From the NCBI GenBank assembly GCA_017399445.1, contig JAFQCM010000116.1, forward strand, positions 1-44,754: a stretch of 44,754 nt of DNA, given 5' to 3'. Of the stretch, positions 1 to 8,517 are shown piece by piece. Each line of letters begins with the position of its first letter. The stretch's first letter is position 1. The notes under the pieces are model-generated. The model was not told the DNA's origin and searched no databases. It saw nothing but the letters and a program-made list of their open reading frames with translations. This DNA is from Lachnospiraceae bacterium (GTDB lineage: Bacteria; Bacillota; Clostridia; Lachnospirales; Lachnospiraceae). Both the position numbers and the translations under genes were made by a program.

Positions 1-2
1 AA

Positions 3-644
3 CATGCTTTACGCAGAATGGGCTGTGTGGTAATTCATTTAAACCATCGAGGTGCCTGGGGAAGTGAAGGATGCTATTCCTTTACAGGACTGATAGAAGA
101 TGCTTATGAAATTGTGAGATGGATTCAGAAAGAAGAAACCATAGAAGAGTTTGGAATTGATATAGATAATATTTTTCTGGTAGGGCATAGTATGGGAGGA
201 ATGACTGCTATTAATTCTTTAAGACGGATTGAAGGAATTAAAGGAGCAGTAGCTATTGCACCTTATGACCTGGCTTATTGCTTTAATGAGAGAACAGAAG
301 AAATACTTATTGAGATGATTGAGCAGGAAGGAAAATGTTTAAGACAGGAAAATCCTGCTGCTATTTTTAAGAATGCAGCATTATTTTATAGGGATTTGTC
401 TTTGGAAAATGCTTATGAAAGTATTAAGGAGAAAAATATTTTGTTTATTGGAGCTGAATTTGATGTAGTGGCACCGCCAAAAGCAATGATAGAACCCTTG
501 TGGAACAAGCTGAAAGCTAATAAAAATAATACTTCCGCTGTACAGGAATATATTTCCTTAAAAACAGAACATAATCTATGTGGTCAGAGAGTAAATCTTG
601 CCAGAATTGTAGGTCAGTGGATTGAAAAAATGACAACTAATTAA
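3..644 (+). CDS. Alpha/beta hydrolase, 5' end missing
   Basis: C-terminal part of an alpha/beta-hydrolase-fold enzyme; the frame is open back to the window edge (HALRR precedes the first internal ATG at 18), so the true start lies upstream. The nucleophile elbow GHSMGG is at about 181-198, a candidate acid Asp is in EFDVVAPP (about 457-480), and a candidate catalytic His is in TEHNL (about 565-580), so the Ser-Asp-His triad appears complete. The HRG segment near the start fits the oxyanion-hole region of the family. No signal peptide can be judged because the N-terminus is absent. Family members include esterases, lipases and peptidases; nothing here fixes the substrate. The gene ends 126 bp before aspartate kinase and no terminator is obvious between them. 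Confidence 0.8.
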   Translation, partial: HALRRMGCVVIHLNHRGAWGSEGCYSFTGLIEDAYEIVRWIQKEETIEEFGIDIDNIFLVGHSMGGMTAINSLRRIEGIKGAVAIAPYDLAYCFNERTEEILIEMIEQEGKCLRQENPAAIFKNAALFYRDLSLENAYESIKEKNILFIGAEFDVVAPPKAMIEPLWNKLKANKNNTSAVQEYISLKTEHNLCGQRVNLARIVGQWIEKMTTN

Positions 645-663
645 AAAAAATATAAAAAAACTC

Positions 664-692
664 TTGAAATTTTTCCCAAAAGTGTGTATTTT
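664..692 (+). promoter_or_regulatory. Probable sigma-A promoter for aspartate kinase
   Basis: TTGAAA (664-669), a 17-nt spacer, then TATTTT (687-692); TAATAT at 694-699 is an alternative -10. It sits in the 126-bp gap before lysC, giving a leader of about 70 nt. Confidence 0.5.
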
Positions 693-711
693 GTAATATG
701 TACGTTGTTAA

Positions 712-729
712 CGGACGGATGGTTGTCCG
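712..729 (+). promoter_or_regulatory. Small hairpin in the aspartate kinase leader
   Basis: CGGAC (712-716) and GTCCG (725-729) form a 5-bp stem with an 8-nt loop, 40 nt before the start codon. There is no T-tract, so it is not a terminator. The leader is far too short for a lysine riboswitch. Function unknown; it could be incidental. Confidence 0.3.
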
Positions 730-770
730 CGGTGTACAGACAGACCTTAAAATTTCAGGAGGAAAGATTC

Positions 771-2090
771 ATGATTAAAGTAGTAAAGTTTGGTGGCAGT
801 TCACTTGCCAGTGCAGAGCAGTTTCAAAAGGTAGGCGATATCATTCGCGCTGACGAAAGTAGAAAGTATGTAGTGCCATCAGCACCTGGTAAAAGATTTT
901 CCAATGATACTAAAGTAACAGATATGTTATATGCATGCTATAATGCAGCGTCTGAAGGGAAAAAATTTAAGGAACTGTTAGACAGAATTAAAGATAGATA
1001 TAATGAGATTATTAAAGGATTAGGTTTAAGCCTTTCTTTAGATGAAGAATTCAAAGTAATTGAAAAGAAGTTTGCAGAAGGGGCAGGAAGTGATTATGCA
1101 GCTTCTCGAGGAGAATACTTAAACGGTATTGTTATGGCAAACTATTTAGGATATGAATTTATTGATTCTGCAGAAGTGATTTTCTTTAACGAAGACGGAG
1201 AATTTTTAGCAGAAAAAACAAATGTAATTTTATCTAAAAGATTAAAAGGAATTGAAAGAGCAGTTATTCCAGGTTTCTATGGTTCCAAAGAAAGCGGAGA
1301 AGTAAAAACTTTCTCTAGAGGAGGTTCTGACGTAACTGGTTCTATTGTTGCAAAAGCGGTAAAAGCAGACTTTTACGAAAACTGGACAGATGTATCAGGA
1401 TTCTTAGTAGCAGATCCAAGAATTATTGATAATCCGGAAACAATTACAACAATTACATACAGAGAGTTAAGAGAGCTTTCTTATATGGGGGCAACTGTAC
1501 TTCATGAAGATGCTATCTTCCCAGTACGTAAAGAAGGTATTCCAATTAACATTCGTAATACTAACGCACCGGAAGATGAAGGTACTATGATTGTGGAAAG
1601 TACCTGTCGCCAGCCTAAATTTACTATTACAGGTATTGCAGGTAAAAAAGGCTTTGTTGCTGTAAATATCGAAAAAGCAATGATGAATTCAGAAATTGGT
1701 TTTGGAAGAAAAGTATTAGAAGCATTTGAAAAACATGGAATTTCTTTTGAACATGTACCATCTGGTATTGATACTATGACTGTTTTTGTACATCAGCCGG
1801 AATTTGAAGGAAAAGAGCAGGCGGTATTATCAGAAATGCATCGTTTATGTAGTCCTGATTCTATTGAGTTAGAATCAGACCTTGCGTTAATCGCAGTAGT
1901 AGGACGTGGAATGAAGTCTACCAGAGGAACAGCAGGAAGAATCTTTGCTGCTTTAGCACATGCAAATGTAAATGTTAAGATGATTGACCAGGGATCTAGT
2001 GAGCTTAACATTATCATTGGTGTAAGTAATGATGATTTTGACAGAGCGATTAAATCAATTTATGATATTTTTGTAACAGTTCAGTTATAA
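771..2090 (+). CDS. lysC: Aspartate kinase
   Basis: Phosphorylates L-aspartate to aspartyl-4-phosphate, the first step to lysine, threonine and methionine. The start at 771 follows AGGAGGAAAG at about 757-766; upstream in-frame codons have no such site. The 439-residue product begins with the kinase motif KFGGSS (residues 6-11) and carries the SRGGSDVTG nucleotide/substrate motif and the DVSGFLVADPR segment typical of the amino-acid-kinase fold. Two C-terminal ACT domains follow (about residues 295-439; for example ITGIAGKKGF and IAVVGRGM), implying allosteric control by an end-product amino acid. Length and the lack of a homoserine dehydrogenase domain indicate a monofunctional enzyme. It has its own promoter and terminator. 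Together with diaminopimelate dehydrogenase at 39187 it feeds lysine and cell-wall diaminopimelate supply. Confidence 0.95.
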   Translation: MIKVVKFGGSSLASAEQFQKVGDIIRADESRKYVVPSAPGKRFSNDTKVTDMLYACYNAASEGKKFKELLDRIKDRYNEIIKGLGLSLSLDEEFKVIEKKFAEGAGSDYAASRGEYLNGIVMANYLGYEFIDSAEVIFFNEDGEFLAEKTNVILSKRLKGIERAVIPGFYGSKESGEVKTFSRGGSDVTGSIVAKAVKADFYENWTDVSGFLVADPRIIDNPETITTITYRELRELSYMGATVLHEDAIFPVRKEGIPINIRNTNAPEDEGTMIVESTCRQPKFTITGIAGKKGFVAVNIEKAMMNSEIGFGRKVLEAFEKHGISFEHVPSGIDTMTVFVHQPEFEGKEQAVLSEMHRLCSPDSIELESDLALIAVVGRGMKSTRGTAGRIFAALAHANVNVKMIDQGSSELNIIIGVSNDDFDRAIKSIYDIFVTVQL

Positions 2091-2109
2091 TAATAGTACA
2101 ACGAAACCC

Positions 2110-2150
2110 AAGACCATACCATCCGATAAATTAGATGATATGGTCTTTTT
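2110..2150 (+). terminator. Intrinsic terminator after aspartate kinase
   Basis: A 14-bp arm at 2110-2123 pairs with 2134-2147 with one mismatch; the loop is 10 nt and a T-tract follows. Confidence 0.88.
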
Positions 2151-2217
2151 ATAATTATGAAAAAATATATAATAATTTATGAAAAAATGTAAAAAATATA
2201 TAAAGTTGTATATTTTC

Positions 2218-2246
2218 TTGTAATTATTGGATAGATTTGTTAAAAT
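2218..2246 (+). promoter_or_regulatory. Extended -10 promoter for citrate synthase
   Basis: TTGTAA (2218-2223), 17-nt spacer, TAAAAT (2241-2246) preceded by TGT, an extended -10 (TGn). It lies just downstream of the lysC terminator and 39 nt before the citrate synthase start. Confidence 0.7.
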
Positions 2247-2284
2247 TTAAAATAGATTATTTTGAAAAGAGAGGAAATGAGTGA

Positions 2285-3643
2285 ATGGTAGATTTTGGAA
2301 AGTGGAATGAAATAGTAGATGGTTTGGCACATTCATGTGAAGTGAATTTCCAGATAGAACAGGAATTATATGATAAATATGATGTAAAAAGAGGACTTAG
2401 AGATAAGTCAGGAACCGGAGTCTTAGCAGGGCTTACGAAGGTTTCCCATATACAGGCTTATGATGAAAAAGATGGAAAAAAAGTTCCTTGCGATGGAAAA
2501 CTTTTGTATAGAGGATATAACATCATTGACCTTGTAAAAGGTGATATTATGGATAAGAGATATGGTTTTGAAGAAATTGCTTATCTGCTTTTATTTGGGG
2601 AACTTCCAAATGAAGAACAGTTAGAAACCTTTAAACATCTTATGGCGAAAAGCAGAACACTGCCTACCAACTTTGTAAGAGATGTTATTATGAAAGCACC
2701 AAGCAAAGATATGATGAATTCTTTATCAAAAAGTGTACTGACACTGGCATCTTATGATGAAAGCGCTTCAGACATATCTATTCCTAATGTATTAGGACAG
2801 TGTCTTATGTTAATTAGTGTATTTCCGATGTTAGCAGTTTATGGTTATCATGCATACAATCATTATGAATGTGATGGAAGCTTTTATATTCACAGACCGG
2901 ATGAAAATCTTTCTGTGGCAGAAAACTTCCTTAGAATGTTAAGACCGGATATGAAATATACTGCTTTGGAAGCAAGAGTTCTTGATATTGCATTAGTACT
3001 TCATATGGAACATGGTGGTGGAAATAACTCAACCTTTACTACTCATGTAGTATCTTCTTCTGGGACAGATACCTATTCAGCTATTGCAGCAGCATTATCT
3101 TCTTTAAAAGGACCAAAGCACGGTGGTGCCAATATTAAAGTAGTGGAAATGATGAACGACTTAAAGAAAAACGTAAAAGATTTGAAGGATGAAGAGCAAG
3201 TTGCAGAATACTTAAGAAAACTTCTTCATAAAGAAGCATTTGACAAAAAAGGTTTGATTTATGGAATGGGTCATGCAGTATATTCTATTTCCGATCCAAG
3301 AGCAACAATATTCAAGGGATTTGTGGAACAGCTTTCTGACGAAAAAGGTAGAAAAGAAGAATTTGAATTATATTCTATGATTGAAAGACTTGCACCGAAG
3401 ATTATTGCAGAAGAGCGTTCTATTTATAAAGGCGTGAGTGCTAACGTAGACTTTTACAGTGGATTTGTATATAGTATGTTGGATATTCCGTTGGAATTAT
3501 ACACACCAATGTTTGCCATTGCAAGAATTGTAGGCTGGAGTGCCCATAGAATTGAAGAATTGGTAAATGTAGATAAGATTATCCGTCCTGCATATAAGAG
3601 TATCATGGTGGAACGAGAATACCTTCCTATGGATGAAAGATAG
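2285..3643 (+). CDS. gltA: Citrate synthase
   Basis: Condenses acetyl-CoA and oxaloacetate to citrate. The 452-residue protein has the family's catalytic signature: His243 in EHGGGNNSTF, His330 in GMGHAVY and Asp389 in NVDFYSG. The LLYRGYNIIDL and GPKHGGAN segments are also typical. Start 2285 follows GAGAGG with about 10-nt spacing; an out-of-frame ATG at 2277 stops after four further codons. A strong extended -10 promoter and a downstream terminator make it monocistronic. No aconitase or isocitrate dehydrogenase is adjacent, so its likely role is a partial TCA branch toward glutamate; that is inference. A 2-methylcitrate synthase activity cannot be excluded from sequence alone. The gene symbol follows general usage for the family. 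Confidence 0.93.
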   Translation: MVDFGKWNEIVDGLAHSCEVNFQIEQELYDKYDVKRGLRDKSGTGVLAGLTKVSHIQAYDEKDGKKVPCDGKLLYRGYNIIDLVKGDIMDKRYGFEEIAYLLLFGELPNEEQLETFKHLMAKSRTLPTNFVRDVIMKAPSKDMMNSLSKSVLTLASYDESASDISIPNVLGQCLMLISVFPMLAVYGYHAYNHYECDGSFYIHRPDENLSVAENFLRMLRPDMKYTALEARVLDIALVLHMEHGGGNNSTFTTHVVSSSGTDTYSAIAAALSSLKGPKHGGANIKVVEMMNDLKKNVKDLKDEEQVAEYLRKLLHKEAFDKKGLIYGMGHAVYSISDPRATIFKGFVEQLSDEKGRKEEFELYSMIERLAPKIIAEERSIYKGVSANVDFYSGFVYSMLDIPLELYTPMFAIARIVGWSAHRIEELVNVDKIIRPAYKSIMVEREYLPMDER

Positions 3644-3670
3644 AGAGAATACTTTGAATTGAAATAAAGT

Positions 3671-3703
3671 TAGCTCTGAGTATATTGACTCGGAGCTATT
3701 TTT
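3671..3703 (+). terminator. Intrinsic terminator after citrate synthase
   Basis: TAGCTCTGAGT (3671-3681) pairs with ACTCGGAGCTA (3688-3698) with one G-U pair; 6-nt loop and a run of five T follow. Confidence 0.92.
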
Positions 3704-3730
3704 ATGTCGAAAAATGTAATTAGAAAATAT

Positions 3731-3759
3731 TTGACGAACTTGAATAAAAATTGCATACT
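3731..3759 (+). promoter_or_regulatory. Probable promoter for the hybrid sensor kinase
   Basis: TTGACG (3731-3736), 17-nt spacer, CATACT (3754-3759), 41 nt before the GTG start at 3801. Confidence 0.6.
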
Positions 3760-3800
3760 AAAAAAGTGGGAATTAAATAAAAATAGGATGGTGTTATTAG

Positions 3801-5987
3801 GTGAAAAATAAATTACACACAAAAAATAAAAAAGAGTGGCTTGGAGTTATTAGCTTAATCACTATTAGTATTATATTAGTAGGTGTTTTGTTATGGAAAA
3901 TATTTTTCCAGGCAAGTAGCAATATGAGGGAAGAAACTGCAACTCATATGGCAGAAATAGCAGAACAGGTAAAGAATCGCAGTGATCTTAGGACAAAGGT
4001 TAGCTGGGATATGATTCAGAATTTAGAAGAAATGCTTCGCATTACCGAAAAAAGTTCAGAAGAAAGTATTTCAGGATATATGGAATATGAAAAAAATGTG
4101 TGGGGATTTAAAAATATATTTTTACTAACAGAAGATATGACCTGCTATGATGAAAGCGAAAATTTAAAACCTTTTACAGTAGAGCAAAAATTATATGAGA
4201 GAATGATTCGTGGGGAACATCTGAACACAATAGTGAAAAATAAGGATGGAGAAGGGATCATATACTATATGTGTGCAATAGAGCCTGTTCAATATAGAGA
4301 TACATATATCAATGGAATTGTTGTCTCATTTAAGGTAAAAGATTTGTTAAAAGAAATCAAAGAACCGGTATTGGAAAATAAGGGAAAATGCTATATTTTA
4401 GATTACAAAGGAAAAAGTATTGTGGATATAAATAATCAACAAATTGAAGAAACGGAAGATGTACTAACAAGGGTAAAGGAACTGATTGGTGGAAATGACA
4501 TAAAGCAGTTTGAAAAATTAAAAAATTTGATTTACAACAGAAGAGAAGGCTCCGTTATATTTAAAGGTAAAAATGAAAAGTATTATGTTATTACAACGCC
4601 TATGAAAGAGAGTGAACGAACATATTTGTGCATTATCCCTGAAAGCAGACTGTGCGATAATATGAATAAATTCACAGTGAAAGTTGTTGCATATGCAGGA
4701 ACCATTATATTAATCGTGTGTGTTATTTGTATGATTATTTGTGCATTATATTCTAAGAGATTAAAACAAACACAAGAAGAAGAAACTAGAGGGTATTTAG
4801 AACAGGCATTAGAGGCAGCAAATCATTCTGCAAAGTTGAAAAGTCGTTTTCTGTTAAGTATGTCTCATGATATTAGAACACCTATGAATGGTATTATGGG
4901 AATGAGTACACTGGCAAAAATGAATATAAACAATAGAGAAAAGGTGGAGTATTGTTTAAATAAAATTGATGTTTCTGCAAGTCATCTGGTGGAATTGATT
5001 AATGATATTTTAGATATTTCGAGAATAGAAAATGAGAAATTTCGATTGAATAATGAAAAATTTAATTTGAGAAAAATGTTGGAGGAAGTAGCAGACCTGA
5101 CTCGAATTCAAACGGAGGCAAAGGAGCAGAAATTCAATGTTGAATTTAAAAAGGGATTGGATTTGGAAGTATGGGCAGATGTTGTGGGGGTTAAAAAAAT
5201 TTTATTGAATCTGCTGTCAAATGCTGTCAAGTACACACCAAAAGGCGGAAAAATTACATTTACTGCCGTAATTGGAAATAATATGGAAGATTCTGTAAAA
5301 GTGCGGTTTGTGGTTGAAGATAATGGAAGGGGAATTGAAAAGGAATATCTTGATAAAATATATGATGCCTTTACAAGAGAAAATAGAGATGAAGTGAAGA
5401 TGATTGAGGGAAGCGGACTGGGATTGGCAATTACAAAGCATTTAGTAGAGGCCATGGAAGGTGCTATTTATGTAGATAGTGAAGTAGGAGTGGGTACTAG
5501 ATTTAGTGTAACACTTACTATGAAAAAGGACGAGCCAGAGTCGATTTTGGCATATCAGGAAGCCTGTGAAGAAATAGTTGATTATTCTTATCAGAATAAG
5601 AGACTTCTTTTGGCTGAAGATAATGAATTGAATGCTGAAATTATGAAGGAAATTTTAGGTATGGCAGAGGCAGAGGTAGAAACAGCAGAAAATGGGAAGA
5701 AAGCAGTAGAGATGTTTGAACAAAGTCCGGAGGGGTATTATGACTGTATTCTAATGGATATTCAAATGCCTGTTATGGATGGATATACTGCAGTAAGAAA
5801 TATTCGAGAATCGAAACATCCAGATGCCAAAAAAGTAATTATTATTGCAATGACAGCTCATGCCTTTTTAGAGGATATAGAAAAAGCCAGAGATGCCGGT
5901 ATGGATGGGCATGTTTCAAAACCGATAGATATGAAGAATCTTACAAAAAAATTAGCTGAAATAGAAAAACAACGGTTAAAATTATAA
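3801..5987 (+). CDS. Membrane hybrid sensor histidine kinase with receiver domain
   Basis: A 728-residue two-component hybrid kinase starting with GTG. Order of parts: transmembrane helix at about 15-37, an extracytoplasmic sensor region of about 250 residues, a second helix at about 295-318, a HisKA dimerization domain with phospho-acceptor His356 (SMSHDIRTPMN), a HATPase domain (N box NLLSNAVKYTP, EDNGRGI, GSGLGLAI), then a C-terminal receiver domain at about 603-725 with phospho-acceptor Asp653 in LMDIQMPVMDGY and the conserved Lys in SKPID. The extracellular region with flanking helices resembles Cache-type sensors but I cannot assign a ligand. No HPt domain is in the protein and no response regulator with DNA-binding domain is nearby, so it is an orphan; its phosphorelay partner must be elsewhere. 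Transcribed alone from 3731-3759; the hairpin at 6074-6117 may end it. Confidence 0.93.
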   Translation: MKNKLHTKNKKEWLGVISLITISIILVGVLLWKIFFQASSNMREETATHMAEIAEQVKNRSDLRTKVSWDMIQNLEEMLRITEKSSEESISGYMEYEKNVWGFKNIFLLTEDMTCYDESENLKPFTVEQKLYERMIRGEHLNTIVKNKDGEGIIYYMCAIEPVQYRDTYINGIVVSFKVKDLLKEIKEPVLENKGKCYILDYKGKSIVDINNQQIEETEDVLTRVKELIGGNDIKQFEKLKNLIYNRREGSVIFKGKNEKYYVITTPMKESERTYLCIIPESRLCDNMNKFTVKVVAYAGTIILIVCVICMIICALYSKRLKQTQEEETRGYLEQALEAANHSAKLKSRFLLSMSHDIRTPMNGIMGMSTLAKMNINNREKVEYCLNKIDVSASHLVELINDILDISRIENEKFRLNNEKFNLRKMLEEVADLTRIQTEAKEQKFNVEFKKGLDLEVWADVVGVKKILLNLLSNAVKYTPKGGKITFTAVIGNNMEDSVKVRFVVEDNGRGIEKEYLDKIYDAFTRENRDEVKMIEGSGLGLAITKHLVEAMEGAIYVDSEVGVGTRFSVTLTMKKDEPESILAYQEACEEIVDYSYQNKRLLLAEDNELNAEIMKEILGMAEAEVETAENGKKAVEMFEQSPEGYYDCILMDIQMPVMDGYTAVRNIRESKHPDAKKVIIIAMTAHAFLEDIEKARDAGMDGHVSKPIDMKNLTKKLAEIEKQRLKL

Positions 5988-6047
5988 AAAGAAAGAAATC
6001 AAAATATAAAAAGAAAGTAAAATCACAGCCAAAAGTTTCCAAAACTA

Positions 6048-6075
6048 TTGACAACTAGAAATAAAAAACTATAAT
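6048..6075 (+). promoter_or_regulatory. Perfect-hexamer promoter, immediately followed by a terminator
   Basis: TTGACA (6048-6053), 16-nt spacer, TATAAT (6070-6075). Both hexamers are exact. The predicted start point lies inside the hairpin at 6074-6117, so any transcript would be very short unless it reads through to the ABC genes. Confidence 0.6.
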
Positions 6076-6117
6076 ACTTGACGTGCTTGAATTTTCAGCA
6101 TGTTAAGTATTTTTTTG
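6074..6117 (+). terminator. Intrinsic terminator between sensor kinase and ABC exporter
   Basis: ACTTGACGTGCT plus GAA pairs (two G-U pairs, one bulged T) with TTCAGCATGTTAAGT, followed by a run of seven T. It could terminate the upstream kinase mRNA or attenuate the promoter at 6048-6075. Confidence 0.75.
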
Positions 6118-6165
6118 CTATTTTATCATAATAAAGTAACAGTTCAGCCATAATATTCACTTATA

Positions 6166-6195
6166 TTGCATACTATTACTGGGCTGCTATATAAT
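6166..6195 (+). promoter_or_regulatory. Probable promoter for the ABC exporter operon
   Basis: TTGCAT (6166-6171), 18-nt spacer, TATAAT (6190-6195), 24 nt before the GTG start at 6220. Confidence 0.6.
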
Positions 6196-6219
6196 AAATA
6201 GGAATGGAGGAAATAAAAA

Positions 6220-8517
6220 GTGATTAGAATTTTAAAATTTGCAAAAAAATCATGGTATTGGATTGTTTGTATTTTTATTTTGTTGGTGATACAGGCAGCA
6301 TGTGATTTATCTCTGCCCCAGTATACATCCGATATTGTAGATGTAGGAATACAGAATAGCGGAATAGAGGAAAGTATTCCAAAAGCCATGACGGAATCAA
6401 CATATGAAGAGTTAAAACTCTTTTTGAAAGAGGGAAATGAATTGGATTCGTTTTACAATTACATTAATAGAAACGAAATTTCCCAAGAAGAAAAAAGGGA
6501 ATATGAAGAAAAATATCCAGAATTTAAAAGCCAGAATATTTATCTGTTAAACTTTGACATAAAAAAAGAACCTGAGAAAGAACAGAAGGTACATGAAATT
6601 ATAAAAACTGCCGCAGCTCTGCATGTTATGCTGTTTTCAGAAGATTTCCAATCAGAAGAAAGTCGGGATGCCATCAATATGGATGACTTTAAAAAGCAAA
6701 TGGCAACTATGATGCAGAATACGGAAATCCAACAAATGGAAATGAAAGAACTACTTCCTATGTTACCAAAAGAAGTAATATCCCAGTTAGTTGAAAGTGT
6801 AGAAGAAAAATTAAAAGATATGGAAGGGCTTATTGGAGAATCTGTTTCCACTTCTTTTGTAAAATCTTCCTACGAAGCATTAGGAATGGATATGGATGAA
6901 ATCCAAATTAACTATCTGGTAACTGTAGGAGTAAAGATGCTGTTGCTGGCACTATTAGGAATGGTGGCGGCCATTACAGTAACATTGCTTGCTTCTAGAG
7001 TAGCAGCAGTAACAAGTAAAGATTTAAGAAACAAGAGTTTTGAAAAGGTAGTTGGTTTCTCCGCAGCAGAAATGAATCATTTTTCCACTGCATCCTTGAT
7101 TACCAGATGTACCAATGATATCCAGCAGATTCAGATGGTAACAGTGATGATCCTTCGAATTGTTATCTATGCACCAATCCTTGGAATTGGCGGTTTGATT
7201 AAAGTATTTAACACCACTCAGTCTATGGCATGGATTATTGGAGTTGCAGTATTGGCAATTATTTGTCTGGTAGCAGTATTAATGGCAGTGGCAATGCCAA
7301 AATTCAAAATGATGCAGGTGCTGGTAGATAAGTTAAATCTGGTATCTAGAGAAATGCTTACTGGTATTCCGGTTATCAGAGCCTTTAGCCGAGAAAAACA
7401 TGAAGAAGAAAGATTTGACCAGGCAAATAAAAATCTTATGAAAACACAACTCTTTACCAATCGTGCTATGGCATTAATGATGCCTACTATGATGTTTGTA
7501 ATGAATGGAATTACTGTACTAATTCTCTGGATAGGAGCTAATGGAATTGATTTAGGTAATCTGCAAGTAGGAGATATGATGGCATTTATTACCTATACCA
7601 TGCAGATTGTAATGGCATTCTTAATGATTACCATGGTTTCTGTTATGCTTCCAAGAGCTGCAGTGGCAGCAGGACGTGTAGATGAAGTGTTGAACAGTGA
7701 AACACTGATTAAAAATCCGGAAATCGAAAGAACACCAAAAGCGGAAGAAACTACGTTAGAGTTCAATGATGTAAGTTTCAAATACCCAGAAGCAGAGGAA
7801 AATGTATTAAGTAATATTTCCTTCACCGCAAGGGCAGGAGAAACTACAGCCATTATAGGAAGTACTGGTTCTGGAAAATCTACTTTGGTAAATCTGGTGC
7901 CAAGATTATATGATGTAACGGAAGGCAACATCCAAATAAATGGTGTCAACATTAAAGATATGAATCTGAAGAAACTTCGTCATATGATTGGATTTGTACC
8001 ACAAAAGGGAATTTTGTTTTCGGGAACAATTGATTCTAATTTAAGATTTGGAGCCAAAAAGGCAAATGAAGAAACTATTGAAGAAGCAGCCACAACTGCA
8101 CAGGCAATGGAATTTATTAATGAAAAACCTGGAAAATTTGAATCTCCAATCTCACAGGGTGGTGCCAATGTATCAGGAGGTCAGAAACAGCGTCTCGCCA
8201 TAGCAAGAGCAATTGCTAAAAAACCAAAAATTTATATATTCGATGACAGTTTTTCAGCATTGGATTATAAGACAGATGTGGCAGTTCGAAAAGCATTGCA
8301 GGATAAAGTGAAAAATGATGTAATGATTATTGTGGCACAGAGAATCAGTACCATTCTTCATGCGGAAAAAATCATTGTTTTAGATGAGGGTAAAATGGTT
8401 GGAATGGGTACTCATGAAGAACTTTTAAAAGATAACGAAGTATATCGCCAGATTGCAATGAGTCAGTTATCAGAAAAAGAATTAGGCATTAATGGGGAAG
8501 GAAAGGAGGAAGCATAA
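6220..8517 (+). CDS. Heterodimeric ABC exporter subunit with degenerate ATP site
   Basis: A 765-residue half-transporter: membrane domain then ATPase domain. GTG start 6220 follows GGAGG (6206-6210). The first helix is at about 12-30; a hydrophilic insert of about 180 residues (about 45-225, rich in Glu/Lys/Met) separates it from the second helix, which is unusual for the family. The ATPase domain has Walker A GSTGSGKST (Lys553), a canonical signature VSGGQ, but Walker B IFDD in which the catalytic Glu is Asp (Asp676), and the switch His is Gln (Gln707 in VAQRIST). These are the hallmarks of the non-hydrolysing site of asymmetric heterodimeric exporters. It is coupled by a TAATG overlap to the next gene, whose ATPase domain has the complementary pattern. 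Substrate unknown; related pairs export drugs, peptides or lipids. Confidence 0.93.
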   Translation: MIRILKFAKKSWYWIVCIFILLVIQAACDLSLPQYTSDIVDVGIQNSGIEESIPKAMTESTYEELKLFLKEGNELDSFYNYINRNEISQEEKREYEEKYPEFKSQNIYLLNFDIKKEPEKEQKVHEIIKTAAALHVMLFSEDFQSEESRDAINMDDFKKQMATMMQNTEIQQMEMKELLPMLPKEVISQLVESVEEKLKDMEGLIGESVSTSFVKSSYEALGMDMDEIQINYLVTVGVKMLLLALLGMVAAITVTLLASRVAAVTSKDLRNKSFEKVVGFSAAEMNHFSTASLITRCTNDIQQIQMVTVMILRIVIYAPILGIGGLIKVFNTTQSMAWIIGVAVLAIICLVAVLMAVAMPKFKMMQVLVDKLNLVSREMLTGIPVIRAFSREKHEEERFDQANKNLMKTQLFTNRAMALMMPTMMFVMNGITVLILWIGANGIDLGNLQVGDMMAFITYTMQIVMAFLMITMVSVMLPRAAVAAGRVDEVLNSETLIKNPEIERTPKAEETTLEFNDVSFKYPEAEENVLSNISFTARAGETTAIIGSTGSGKSTLVNLVPRLYDVTEGNIQINGVNIKDMNLKKLRHMIGFVPQKGILFSGTIDSNLRFGAKKANEETIEEAATTAQAMEFINEKPGKFESPISQGGANVSGGQKQRLAIARAIAKKPKIYIFDDSFSALDYKTDVAVRKALQDKVKNDVMIIVAQRISTILHAEKIIVLDEGKMVGMGTHEELLKDNEVYRQIAMSQLSEKELGINGEGKEEA

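Noticed and set aside
645..770. Possible lysine riboswitch before aspartate kinase
   Set aside because: The space is 126 bp including the promoter, too short for the roughly 180-nt lysine element, and its conserved core is not visible.
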